Positions 1 to 7,338 of a stretch of DNA of 16,816 nucleotides are shown here, piece by piece. The notes under the pieces are model-generated. The model had not been told where the DNA came from and made no database searches. It saw only the letters and a list, made by a program, of their open reading frames with translations. Where the stretch lies: positions 1 to 16,816 of the forward strand of contig CAYGXU010000069.1 of NCBI GenBank assembly GCA_964353875.1. The letters are read 5' to 3'. The DNA is from MGNI01 sp964353875. GTDB lineage: Bacteria; Chloroflexota; Anaerolineae; Anaerolineales; E44-bin32. A program made the position numbers and the translations under genes. Numbering within the stretch: position 1 is the stretch's first letter; every line of letters begins with the position of its first letter.

Positions 1-600
1 CACGTGGCCGGAGTGGCCGATCCGACCTTCGAGCAGACATTGCTGGTAAGGATTGTGCTGGATGATGGCACGCCGTTAACACAGATGCCGACGATCATTC
101 AGGTGGAGGTGGGCGTGCGCGGACCTTTTGCTGTTGATGTGCCCTTCACCGTGCAGGAGGAGGTGGGCGGTCTGATTCAGGTCCTTGCTGATAGCCCGCG
201 CGACGGCGGCATCGTTCACCTGGCCTCGGTCGGTGTCAGGCTGGTTGTGCAGGGAGAAGCCCAGATCAAGCCGGTTGAACCGCATTTGGAGCGAATTCAT
301 ATCAAGCAGCCATCGTTGGGAGAGGAAATCAGTGGAGGCGTGGCTCATGTAGAAGGGATGGGGATTGCCAGCTTCGAGGGGACGTTGGTGGTCAAGATTT
401 TCGACGTGGAGGGCAACCTGGTTGGCATGCAGTCGCTCATCACGGACGCGCCGGAAATGGGCATGCCAGGGACTTTCAGCATCGATGTGCCTTATACGAT
501 CACTTCGGAGGGACCAGGGCGCATCTCGGTGATCGATCCATTGCCCGCGTTTGATGGTGTGGGGCATATCTCCAGCGTGGAGATCATCCTGAAACCCTAA
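1..600 (+). CDS. Gmad2 immunoglobulin-like domain protein, C-terminal part (5' end outside window)
   Basis: The reading frame is open from the first base, so this is the C-terminal 199 residues of a longer protein; the GTG at 4 is probably an internal valine. It holds two copies of a beta-rich domain of about 85 residues. The first covers roughly residues 1-83 and the second 112-199. Both follow the Gmad2 pattern (immunoglobulin-like domain first described in spore-germination proteins): a V-x-G start, a phenylalanine-glutamate pair, a D-x-x-G turn, an F-x-(V/I)-D-V-P-(F/Y) strand, and a final (V/I)SSVEI-type strand. The second copy is the clearer one, with GTFSIDVPYTI near its middle. Gmad2 domains usually sit in secreted or surface proteins, so an extracytoplasmic location is likely, but the signal peptide would lie upstream. 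The exact role is unknown. The domain call is fairly firm. Confidence 0.75.
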   Translation, partial: HVAGVADPTFEQTLLVRIVLDDGTPLTQMPTIIQVEVGVRGPFAVDVPFTVQEEVGGLIQVLADSPRDGGIVHLASVGVRLVVQGEAQIKPVEPHLERIHIKQPSLGEEISGGVAHVEGMGIASFEGTLVVKIFDVEGNLVGMQSLITDAPEMGMPGTFSIDVPYTITSEGPGRISVIDPLPAFDGVGHISSVEIILKP

Positions 601-1158
601 ATTGGTCGGACTCAGTCATATCGACTTGGATGGTGATGATCTTCAAAAGAAATTGACGACATTTGGGCTTTATTGAACTTGGTTAACCTTACCTCCTCTT
701 GAGGATTAGGTCCGAGAGATTTTAACGACAAAGCGGGCTGCCATGGCTAGCTGGATGGGGGTGTGTCAGCGCCCTTTGCTCATCAACTTGGGATTTTCTC
801 GATGCCTTAGAGATCGTTTCTGGTTTAGTAGAGCCAGATTGACTTGGCGCTCCTGGGGAGAGGGGGGCATTGTAAAATACGGGAGATGTCCACCAGTAAG
901 GAGGCGCGCTGCTGAGAGGGATTACGGCGAAAGCCCGGGACGAGGGGCGAGGTCGATAGCAAAAGATTTGTCAGCGAAGAATTGCTTCACTGGGGTTTGA
1001 AGTTTCACACGTGTTTTCGGTATACTGTTCTTATAAGGATTTTCCATGCCAGTTCCTGGTTCATGATTGTGGTAAGTGCATGCCAAGTGAATCGTTCCTT
1101 CTTGTTCATCTAGGTGAAGGGTGAGAAAGAAGGATTCTCTGGGGAGCGAATAGTTTCG
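601..1158. other. Long intergenic stretch with no convincing gene
   Basis: These 558 bases separate the Gmad2 gene from the repeat membrane protein. An 85-codon open frame at 743-1000 has an arginine/tryptophan/cysteine-rich, low-quality translation, no Shine-Dalgarno sequence and no recognisable family, so I do not call it. No tRNA-like fold, tandem repeat or strong terminator hairpin was seen. The only usable signal is the promoter-like pair just before 1027. The region could be a leader or the remains of a decayed gene. Confidence 0.6.
997..1026 (+). promoter_or_regulatory. Candidate sigma70-type promoter for the repeat membrane protein
   Basis: TTGAAG at 997-1002 and TATACT at 1021-1026 are separated by 18 bases, close to the TTGACA-N17-TATAAT consensus (4 of 6 and 5 of 6 matches). 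The pair lies about 130 bases ahead of the next gene in an otherwise empty region. It is the best promoter-like match I found in the window. No transcription data support it. Confidence 0.45.
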
Positions 1159-2196
1159 ATGTCTACCATGGGTGAAGAGAAAGAAGGTAAAGACGGGTTG
1201 GAGAATCGGGTGAAGGAAGCGCGCTCGACGCGCTTGGCTGCCACGCTGGTTCTTGTGGTGGCGGCCCCCTTGCTTCTGCTCTCAAGTCTGGCTCTGGTGT
1301 TATTCTATGTGGCCCCCACCCGCTTCGGCAATTTCCTCTCACGGCTCCCCGGTGAAGTCGCCATCCGTACGGTGCTCTTCTTCGCCCCGGTTACATTGCT
1401 GGCCATCGTTGTATTAGCGCTGCTCTATGCTTTCGAAAAACCATTGGTTGAAATCACGAGACCGCTATCGATCCGTGCCCGCGAGTTAAAGCCGAAGCGA
1501 GCAGCCTTAATCGCTGGCCCAGGTCTCTATCGCTTAGCATGGTGGAGCTTGTGGCTTTCCATTCCCGTTTTATTGGCTTCTATTGCAGTGCGTGCGGCAG
1601 CATTTCTCTCACCCTCCAAATTTGATAACTTTTTAAAGCGATTCTCTACAGGATCCATTCTGAACGTAATTATTGAGGTAGGACCCTTTCTGCTCATCCT
1701 ATTGGTAACACTGGAACTGGTTGCCCTTATTCGGAGCCAAGGCACCATTCCGGAAGGAGAGCAGAAAGGGATCCCAAGAGTGAAGCGCTGGCTTTACCGC
1801 ATCGGTCCGGCGCGACTGGCAGTGGGGGTTGTTTTGATCTTTGCCCTGCCTTTGTTGCTGGCCAGCCTGCTTGCCCTTTTGGCATTTTTCAGCCGCCCAG
1901 AGCGGACTCTCAGTATCCTGGCTACCTTACCCAAAGAAGTTGTTTTGAGAGTGGGCTTGATTTTCGCCCCAGCGAGTCTGTTCGTGGTGGTGATTTTAGC
2001 AGTGCTTTTCCTGCTGCAACGTTTATATTCGACTCAAATGGGTCCGGTAGGACAGGCGGATATTACACCAGAAAGCTTTAGCGGATGGCAGGTGTGGTCA
2101 TGGTATGGATCTTGGTTGCTTGCCGGGGGTGTGGTAATCGCCAATTCGGCCATTCTCGGAGTGGTTATTGGGATGATGGTTTTGCTCTTGCGGTAA
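1159..2196 (+). CDS. Multi-pass membrane protein made of three two-helix repeats
   Basis: I do not recognise a named family. From the ATG at 1159 the product is 345 residues: a short charged N-terminus (KEGKDGLENRVKEARSTR), then three repeats of about 75-100 residues. Each repeat has a hydrophobic helix ending in a P-L-L-L-(A/L)-S-type motif, a polar loop (APTRFGNFLSRLPGEV, SPSKFDNFLKRFSTGS, RPERTLSILATLPKEV), and a second helix beginning near F-(A/G)-P. A seventh helix ends the protein at LLLR. The frame extends upstream to a GTG at 1114, but that codon has no ribosome binding site. The ATG at 1159 has GGGGAG at 1141-1146, which is rather far away (12 bases); the ATG at 1168 is also possible. 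The gene stands alone, behind the candidate promoter near 1000. The loops between paired helices are the most alike parts, so they may form a symmetric face. No catalytic motif is visible. Confidence 0.8.
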   Translation: MSTMGEEKEGKDGLENRVKEARSTRLAATLVLVVAAPLLLLSSLALVLFYVAPTRFGNFLSRLPGEVAIRTVLFFAPVTLLAIVVLALLYAFEKPLVEITRPLSIRARELKPKRAALIAGPGLYRLAWWSLWLSIPVLLASIAVRAAAFLSPSKFDNFLKRFSTGSILNVIIEVGPFLLILLVTLELVALIRSQGTIPEGEQKGIPRVKRWLYRIGPARLAVGVVLIFALPLLLASLLALLAFFSRPERTLSILATLPKEVVLRVGLIFAPASLFVVVILAVLFLLQRLYSTQMGPVGQADITPESFSGWQVWSWYGSWLLAGGVVIANSAILGVVIGMMVLLLR

Positions 2197-2478
2197 AAAG
2201 TCCCCATGCGTAATGCAGAATACGCTTGATTTCTTATGTCGAATGGAGATATTTATTAAGATCTTGGAATGAACATCGAGGGTAAAACCTGGTCGTATTG
2301 GATCAATAAGAATGCAGACGGATGTTCAGGGTTAGAGAGATGGTTGTTCACAGAGGCTGGGTTTCACTTGGTGGTTCCGTAGTTCTTTTTCCGCCTTCTC
2401 ACATCGATAAAGCCAACTTAAGAGGCATTTATTAGAGCATCCTGAATATGGGGAGCGCTATGCTCATTTGGAGAGGTG
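2197..2478. other. Gene-free spacer upstream of the phosphatase-glycosyltransferase pair
   Basis: These 282 bases hold no open frame worth calling and no clear terminator. TTGATT at 2226-2231 followed by AT-rich sequence near 2250 is a weak promoter-like pair. The end carries the Shine-Dalgarno sequence GGAGAGG (2470-2476) of the next gene. Confidence 0.5.
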
Positions 2479-3489
2479 ATGTTCAAAACATATCGGAAGG
2501 AAATTGCATTCGCCCTCGCGGCGATTGAAGAGGCAACTTCGCTTTGTCAGCGAATACAGTTTGAGATGAGCCCCTCGTCGGTTTCAAAGACTGACCATTC
2601 GCCGGTAACGGTGGCAGATTTCGCATCCCAAGCGGTTGTGGCCCGTCATTTGGAATTAGCTTTTCCGAATGAGACGCTTGTTGCCGAGGAGGAAAGCTCA
2701 CTGCTCAGAGGGTACAACTCGGAAGGACTCCTGGATTCAGTAACGAGGTATGTTGCTACTATCTTCCCAGAGGCCACACCGGACAGGGTCTGCCAGTGGA
2801 TCGATCGTGGCGCAGGAGAACCTGGGAAGCGATTTTGGACTCTCGACCCGATCGATGGGACCAAGGGCTTCCTTCGAGGAGGTCAGTACGTGATTGCTTT
2901 GGCATTGATTGAACAAGGCAAGGTCATTTTGGGAGCCATGGGGTGTCCTAATCTGAACCTGCAACTGCTGCCTGCGTCTGGCGGTAATGGGGTCACCCTG
3001 GTAGGTCTTCGTGGTCAAGGAGCCTGGGTTTATGCGCCAGGTGGAAAGCAATCGACAAAGATAGCCGTTTCATCTTGCAAGCGAAGTAATTGCGCCCGAA
3101 TATTGAGCTCATATGAGTCAACCCATACAGACCCAGAAATGCTCATGTCTCTCAAGTTAAAATTGGGCATAGGAGAGCCGCTTATTCGAATGGACAGCCA
3201 GGCAAAGTATGCCGTCTTGGCGAATGGGGGAGGCGAGTTGATTTTTCGTTTGCCCTCCCCATTCCGTCCGGAGTATGATGAGCGCATCTGGGATCATGCG
3301 ACTGGTTCCCTTATCGTCGAGGAGGCGGGAGGGCAGGTGACCGATTTGCGCGGCGCCGAGCTGGATTTTGGGGCAGGGCGTGTGTTAAAAAACAACACCG
3401 GCATCCTGGCCTCCAATGGCCTTCTGCATGAGAGCGCTTTGGAGGCCATTCGCGAACTGGGCGCGGATCGGAGACCCGAAGCCTCGTGA
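2479..3489 (+). CDS. 3'(2'),5'-bisphosphate nucleotidase-like protein (inositol monophosphatase superfamily)
   Basis: The protein belongs to the lithium-sensitive, Mg-dependent phosphatase superfamily and most resembles the HAL2/CysQ branch, which removes a phosphate from 3'-phosphoadenosine 5'-phosphate (PAP), the by-product of sulfate activation and sulfo-transfer. Numbering from the GTG at 2476, the visible motifs are SPVTVADF (residues 42-49), the acidic EEE at 71-73, WTLDPIDGTKGF at 121-132 (metal-binding Asp residues), a substrate-loop motif MDSQAKYAVLA at 239-249, and IWDHATGSLIVEEAGG at 271-286 with the last metal ligand Asp. Its 336 residues match HAL2-like proteins and exceed the roughly 260 of classical inositol monophosphatases. 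GGAGAGG at 2470-2476 overlaps the GTG, so the ATG at 2479 is the better start. The gene overlaps the downstream glycosyltransferase by four bases. Activity on inositol phosphates rather than PAP cannot be excluded. Confidence 0.85.
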   Translation: MFKTYRKEIAFALAAIEEATSLCQRIQFEMSPSSVSKTDHSPVTVADFASQAVVARHLELAFPNETLVAEEESSLLRGYNSEGLLDSVTRYVATIFPEATPDRVCQWIDRGAGEPGKRFWTLDPIDGTKGFLRGGQYVIALALIEQGKVILGAMGCPNLNLQLLPASGGNGVTLVGLRGQGAWVYAPGGKQSTKIAVSSCKRSNCARILSSYESTHTDPEMLMSLKLKLGIGEPLIRMDSQAKYAVLANGGGELIFRLPSPFRPEYDERIWDHATGSLIVEEAGGQVTDLRGAELDFGAGRVLKNNTGILASNGLLHESALEAIRELGADRRPEAS

Positions 3490-5009
3490 AACGAGAGCAT
3501 CTCATCGGCTTGGGTTTAGCATTGGCAGCCATGCTGGCTTCGTTCTTGGTGGCTGACCGTGTCTATGAACGCCTGCCCCATCTGGAAGATGAGTTCGCTT
3601 TCCTTTGGGAAGCGAAGGTGATGGCGCAAGGCAGGATCTCTTTGCCAACGCCATTGGAGCCTCGTTCTTTCCTGGTACCTTTCGTCGTTGATGTTGGCGG
3701 GCAACGTTTCGGAAAATACCCGCCTGGCTGGCCGGCCGCGCTTTCCTTGGGGGTCCGTTTCGAACTGTATTGGGCAGTGAATGCTCTCCTGGCTGGTTGT
3801 TGTATATGGCTGATTTATCGCCTGGGATCGAAAGTTGCTGGAAATAGGGTGGGGATCCTTTCTGCGATGTTGGCATTGAGTTCTCCGATGTTCCTCATGC
3901 TCGCCGGATCGATGTTATCCCACACGTTCAGCCTTTTTTTGGCCTGTGCCTTCATACTCGCTTGGTTTGACCTGTTTCCCTTCAAGGGTGAAGAAGGTCA
4001 AGGCAGGGCTGTGCCGCAGGGCATGCTCATCGCGACGGCAGGTTCCAGCTTGGGTCTGTTGATCATCACCCGCCCGCTTACAGCAGTTGGGATAGCAATT
4101 CCCTTTGTGGTTCATGGCATCATCATCCTTCTCACTGGCAGCAAAGCGCAGCGCATGCAGGCGTTTGGTATAGCGGGAATTGCAGTTGTTATTGCTGGCA
4201 TCCTGCCCCTTTGGCAATGGATCCTGAGCGGAGATCCGACAAGAAACCTGTACACGTTGTGGTGGGAGTATGATCGAGTTGGTTTTGGGCCGGGATTCGG
4301 TGTTACCGATAGTGGGCACAGCCTTCATTGGGCGATTTGGAACACCAGGCGGAGTCTGAATCAAGGCTTACATGATCTCTTTGGTTGGCCATATTTCTCC
4401 TGGATCTTTCTTCCCTTTGGCATGCTGGCCCTACGAGGCAAATACCGGGGGTGGCTACTCCTGGCAGTCTTCCCAGCCTTGGTTCTGGCTTATGGGACTT
4501 ATTGGGTTGGATCCTGGCTTTTTGGACCGAGATATTACTTCGAAGCACTCTCGGGTTTGGCCATTGTCAGCGCTATGGGGATCGGTTGGTTGGGGGGGTG
4601 GATAGGCAATCCCAGGCAAAGATCGTTCATTCGAAGTATGGCTGTGCAGGGATTGGTTCTGCTCCTTTTCACGCTGAATATTCTTTTCTATTTGCCACCC
4701 CGATTGGATTTTATGAACCATTTAAATGGCATCTCTCGCCAACGCCAACTCCCATTTAAGGTGGCTCCGTTTGAACGGGCATTGGTCATCGTTCACCCGG
4801 TGGATCGTTGGACCGAATACGGTTCCTTGCTGACACTGACTGCGCCCTTTGCTAAAAGCAAATGGGTCATCGTTCACTCGCGTGGCTTGATGGCGGATGC
4901 TCGCTTGGCGACTGGGTTTAGTGGCTGGCCGGTCTTCCATTATTATCCCGATGAGCCCTATGTCTTCAATCGCACCCCAAGGATGACAGTCATCGAAATT
5001 CAGAAATAA
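3486..5009 (+). CDS. GT-C family membrane glycosyltransferase (PMT/ArnT-like)
   Basis: This 507-residue integral membrane protein has roughly ten hydrophobic segments. It begins with a transmembrane helix (about residues 6-23) followed directly by an outward-facing loop with the acidic pair in LEDEFAF (residues 33-39). That arrangement is the hallmark of GT-C enzymes, which use polyprenyl-phosphate-linked sugars. KYPPGWP at about 77-83 is also typical of this branch. The last 90 or so residues form a soluble tail (VIVHPVDRWTEYG, VIVHSRGLMADARLA) after the final helix near LLLFTLNILFYLP. The acceptor is unknown: lipid, protein or cell-wall polymer. The start GTG at 3486 overlaps the phosphatase stop (GTGA), so translation is probably coupled. 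The ATG at 3531 would remove the first helix and is less likely. Confidence 0.8.
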   Translation: MKREHLIGLGLALAAMLASFLVADRVYERLPHLEDEFAFLWEAKVMAQGRISLPTPLEPRSFLVPFVVDVGGQRFGKYPPGWPAALSLGVRFELYWAVNALLAGCCIWLIYRLGSKVAGNRVGILSAMLALSSPMFLMLAGSMLSHTFSLFLACAFILAWFDLFPFKGEEGQGRAVPQGMLIATAGSSLGLLIITRPLTAVGIAIPFVVHGIIILLTGSKAQRMQAFGIAGIAVVIAGILPLWQWILSGDPTRNLYTLWWEYDRVGFGPGFGVTDSGHSLHWAIWNTRRSLNQGLHDLFGWPYFSWIFLPFGMLALRGKYRGWLLLAVFPALVLAYGTYWVGSWLFGPRYYFEALSGLAIVSAMGIGWLGGWIGNPRQRSFIRSMAVQGLVLLLFTLNILFYLPPRLDFMNHLNGISRQRQLPFKVAPFERALVIVHPVDRWTEYGSLLTLTAPFAKSKWVIVHSRGLMADARLATGFSGWPVFHYYPDEPYVFNRTPRMTVIEIQK

Positions 5010-5085
5010 ATTGAACAAAAATGGCCATTAAGTCGTTTCATGACGGATAATGAAACCTTAGCTTTTCGGGGAATCTCGAGGTCCT

Positions 5086-5114
5086 TTGTCGGCTTTGAGT
5101 TTGATCTATATATT
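5086..5114 (+). promoter_or_regulatory. Weak candidate promoter ahead of the GIN-domain gene
   Basis: TTGTCG at 5086-5091 and TATATT at 5109-5114 are 17 bases apart. The -10 box is a good match and the -35 box matches only in its first three bases. The site lies about 140 bases before the start at 5254, in a 244-base gap between two unrelated genes where a promoter would be expected. Confidence 0.3.
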
Positions 5115-5253
5115 TTACTATGTCAGTGGTCAATGCTATGATGGCTGCAATGGCGTTGTTGTAGCGAAAAAGTCCTCGATGTTGCTGAAGGATGCTAGAA
5201 AACAAGCCTTGATTCATCGGCTTACTGAATAGGAATGGAAGGAGCGGATTCAT

Positions 5254-5928
5254 ATGAGTTCAAAGAATTTCGTCATCGAAGAGAGAGAAGTCAACGGATT
5301 TGATCGGGTTTCGATGAGCGATTACGGCGAATTGATCATCACCCAGGCTGAGCACGAGGCGCTGACGATCGAGGCGCATCCGGATGCCCTCTCTCGCATC
5401 TACACGAAAGTCAGCGATGGGGAACTGAGAATTGGGATTCGAGGGACTTTCATGGATCGAGTGAGCGATGTGCTATCAACTGGGCTCGGTGGACAGCGAC
5501 TTCGTTACAGCCTCACGGTGAAGGAATTAAAACGGTTGTTCATTTCCGGAGCGGCGCGCGTGATAGCTTCCGATTTGAAGACCGATCATCTGGCACTAAA
5601 ATTGACCGGCGCGGGATCGGTTCAGATGAAGGGATTGAGAGCTGACAATTTAAAGGTGGATTTACCCGGTGCGGGTAAGGTCGAATTGGCCGGTTATGTG
5701 GAGGAACAAAAAGTTCAGATTAGCGGCGCTGGTCATTACATGGCTGCGAAATTGGAGTGCCACAAGGCGAACGTAAATCTGAGTGGGGCTGGGAAAGCGA
5801 TCGTCTGGGCGAGTGATGATCTGGAGGTTAAAATTGGCGGCCTGGGCAGTGTGGATTACTATGGCACTCCCAAGGTGAAGCAAGAGATCACCGGGCTGGG
5901 GAATGTTGTCCGTTTGGGCAACCCATAG
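5254..5928 (+). CDS. GIN-domain (DUF2807) beta-repeat protein, no signal peptide
   Basis: The 224-residue product matches the DUF2807 / putative auto-transporter adhesin head GIN domain pattern. After an opening FDRVSMSDYGELIITQ strand pair, a glycine turn recurs about every 18-20 residues: SGA at 98, TGAG at 118, PGAG at 138, SGAG at 157, SGAG at 177, GGLG at 195 and TGLG at 213. Together they would build a short right-handed beta-solenoid. GGAAGGAG at 5237-5244 sits nine bases before the ATG. The frame is closed by a TAG at 5230, so no longer N-terminus is possible. Most members of the family are exported, but here the mature-like domain begins at residue 5 with no hydrophobic leader, so the protein should stay in the cytoplasm. 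Its ligand and role are unknown. It stands alone between unrelated genes. Confidence 0.85.
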   Translation: MSSKNFVIEEREVNGFDRVSMSDYGELIITQAEHEALTIEAHPDALSRIYTKVSDGELRIGIRGTFMDRVSDVLSTGLGGQRLRYSLTVKELKRLFISGAARVIASDLKTDHLALKLTGAGSVQMKGLRADNLKVDLPGAGKVELAGYVEEQKVQISGAGHYMAAKLECHKANVNLSGAGKAIVWASDDLEVKIGGLGSVDYYGTPKVKQEITGLGNVVRLGNP

Positions 5929-6422
5929 AGAAGTTGGCGGTTACCATGAGCGAGAAGGACCGCAATCTAACCGCAGGAGGTGGTCGTGACGAAGCAGAAT
6001 GAGTATTCAGCATCGAGTGCAGGTTCCTGCTTTCTGATCCGCTTCACGGGCCTTCTCTCTTGCGGCCCAGCCTAAGTTTCTTCCAAGGCCTGGGGATATC
6101 AACCACGAGCGTTTTTTCAATTCGCGAGACAATAAGATCAAGTTTGGCTGATTGGGAGATTACATGGCTCTCGCAGCTTTTTGTCAGCCAAATGGCAGCT
6201 TACTTTCAGGATTACCCATGGAATCAGGATTACGAATTGATCCATAAGCATGAACTTGCTGAATATGGAAAACTGGGCTGGAAAAGCCCAAAGCCGAGAA
6301 AGAGAATAGCCCATACGACAGGCGAGCCATGCCTGTGCATAAGATCCATTCCCTTTTCATGATAGAGATTGGTTATTGAATGGGCAGGCTGAATTAAATA
6401 ACGTTGACAGAAGGAGTTTGTT
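5929..6422. other. Gene-poor spacer between the GIN-domain gene and the ABC operon
   Basis: These 494 bases contain one very small frame with a good ribosome binding site (5986-6075, listed separately) and a 100-codon frame from a TTG at 6060 whose translation shows no domain or family pattern. Two hairpins are visible: TGGGCT/AGCCCA at 6274-6290 with a five-base loop, and ACAGGC/GCCTGT at 6318-6336 with a seven-base loop. Neither is followed by a T-run on this strand, so they are not simple terminators. They may belong to the leader of the ABC operon. Confidence 0.5.
5986..6075 (+). CDS. Possible 29-residue small ORF with strong Shine-Dalgarno
   Basis: AGGAGGTGG at 5975-5983 is close to a perfect anti-16S match and sits five bases (counted from AGGAGG) before a GTG at 5986. 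The frame runs 29 codons to a TAA. The predicted peptide starts MTKQNEYSASSAGS and continues into a short hydrophobic stretch with two cysteines. No family is recognised. It could be a real small protein, a leader peptide for the downstream ABC operon, or the decayed start of a lost gene that kept its ribosome binding site. Confidence 0.25.
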   Translation: MTKQNEYSASSAGSCFLIRFTGLLSCGPA

Positions 6423-7337
6423 ATGACCGATGAACTTGCCATTCAGATACAAGGATTGGTGAAATTTTACGGCGATGTGCAGGCTTTGCGAGGCGTGGAT
6501 TTGGATGTGCAGCGCGGGGAAATCTTCGGATTTCTAGGTCCAAACGGGGCGGGTAAAACGACCACCATCCGCTGCATGTTGGATTTGATCCGTCCTCAAG
6601 GGGGGGCCATCCGCATCTTGGGGATGGATCCTCAAGAGACGCCCGTGGATGTGCGCGCCCGAATTGGCTATTTGCCGGGCGAATTAAACATGGAGTCGAA
6701 TCTCAAGGTTGAAGAACAACTGCATTACTACAACGACTTAAGAGGGAATCGGAGCGATTGGGGTTACGTGCGTCAATTGGCGAAACGCCTCGAATTGGAT
6801 CTCGCCCTGCGCATCAAGAACCTTTCGAAGGGTAATAAACAGAAAGTCGGTGTGATCCAGACGCTCATGTCGCGCCCTGAGTTGTTGCTCATGGATGAGC
6901 CCACTGTCGGGCTCGATCCGCTCATGCAACAGGAAGTCTACCGCTTGCTCAGAGAAGCCCAAGCGGATGGGGCAACGGTCTTCTTCTCCTCTCATATTAT
7001 CAAGGAGGTGGAGACATTAGCTGATCGTGTGGCCATCATCCGTCAGGGACTGATTGTGGAGGAAGCCTCACCGGGGCAATTGATCAATCTCGAGATACGC
7101 CGCGTTCATGTCCAATTCCGCCAACCGGTCGATCCACTCGCCATCACCCAGGTGGAGGGCGTCAGATTGCTCTCTAGGGGCAACGGTCTGCGCTTCAGTT
7201 TCCAGGTGGACGGGGAGATGGACGGATTGATTAAAGTGCTGGCCAACTTCCCTGTCGTTGATCTAGAAGTGGAGCACCCTTCACTAGAAGAGGTATTTCT
7301 TGCCTATTACGCAACCGGGGAAAAGGAGAAAAGCTAA
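6423..7337 (+). CDS. ABC transporter ATP-binding protein (DrrA/CcmA-like exporter ATPase)
   Basis: This is a 304-residue nucleotide-binding subunit of an ABC exporter. The motifs are in normal order: Walker A GPNGAGKT (39-46), the Q-loop region YLPGELN (83-89) where the usual glutamine is replaced, as is common in this subfamily, the signature LSKGNKQ (134-140), Walker B LLLMDEP (154-160), D-loop GLDP and the switch His at 191 (SSHI). After about residue 215 a C-terminal domain of roughly 85 residues follows, as in DrrA-type antibiotic and lipid exporters. AAGGAG at 6411-6416 lies six bases before the ATG. The permease gene begins one base after the stop codon, so the two subunits are surely co-transcribed. 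The substrate cannot be read from the sequence. A drug, lipid or peptide is typical for the family. Confidence 0.92.
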   Translation: MTDELAIQIQGLVKFYGDVQALRGVDLDVQRGEIFGFLGPNGAGKTTTIRCMLDLIRPQGGAIRILGMDPQETPVDVRARIGYLPGELNMESNLKVEEQLHYYNDLRGNRSDWGYVRQLAKRLELDLALRIKNLSKGNKQKVGVIQTLMSRPELLLMDEPTVGLDPLMQQEVYRLLREAQADGATVFFSSHIIKEVETLADRVAIIRQGLIVEEASPGQLINLEIRRVHVQFRQPVDPLAITQVEGVRLLSRGNGLRFSFQVDGEMDGLIKVLANFPVVDLEVEHPSLEEVFLAYYATGEKEKS

Positions 7338-7338
7338 G

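Noticed and set aside
743..1000. 85-codon open frame in the first intergenic region
   Set aside because: Its translation is rich in Arg, Trp and Cys, it has no ribosome binding site and it shows no family pattern, so it looks like a chance frame.
6274..6290. TGGGCT/AGCCCA hairpin as a terminator
   Set aside because: No T-run follows on the + strand and no gene ends nearby that would need it.
6060..6362. 100-codon frame starting at TTG before the ABC operon
   Set aside because: TTG start without a Shine-Dalgarno, no recognisable domain, and a composition unlike neighbouring proteins.
6404..6409. Perfect TTGACA hexamer just before the ABC ATPase gene
   Set aside because: It lies immediately before the ribosome binding site, so any matching -10 box would fall inside the coding region; probably chance.
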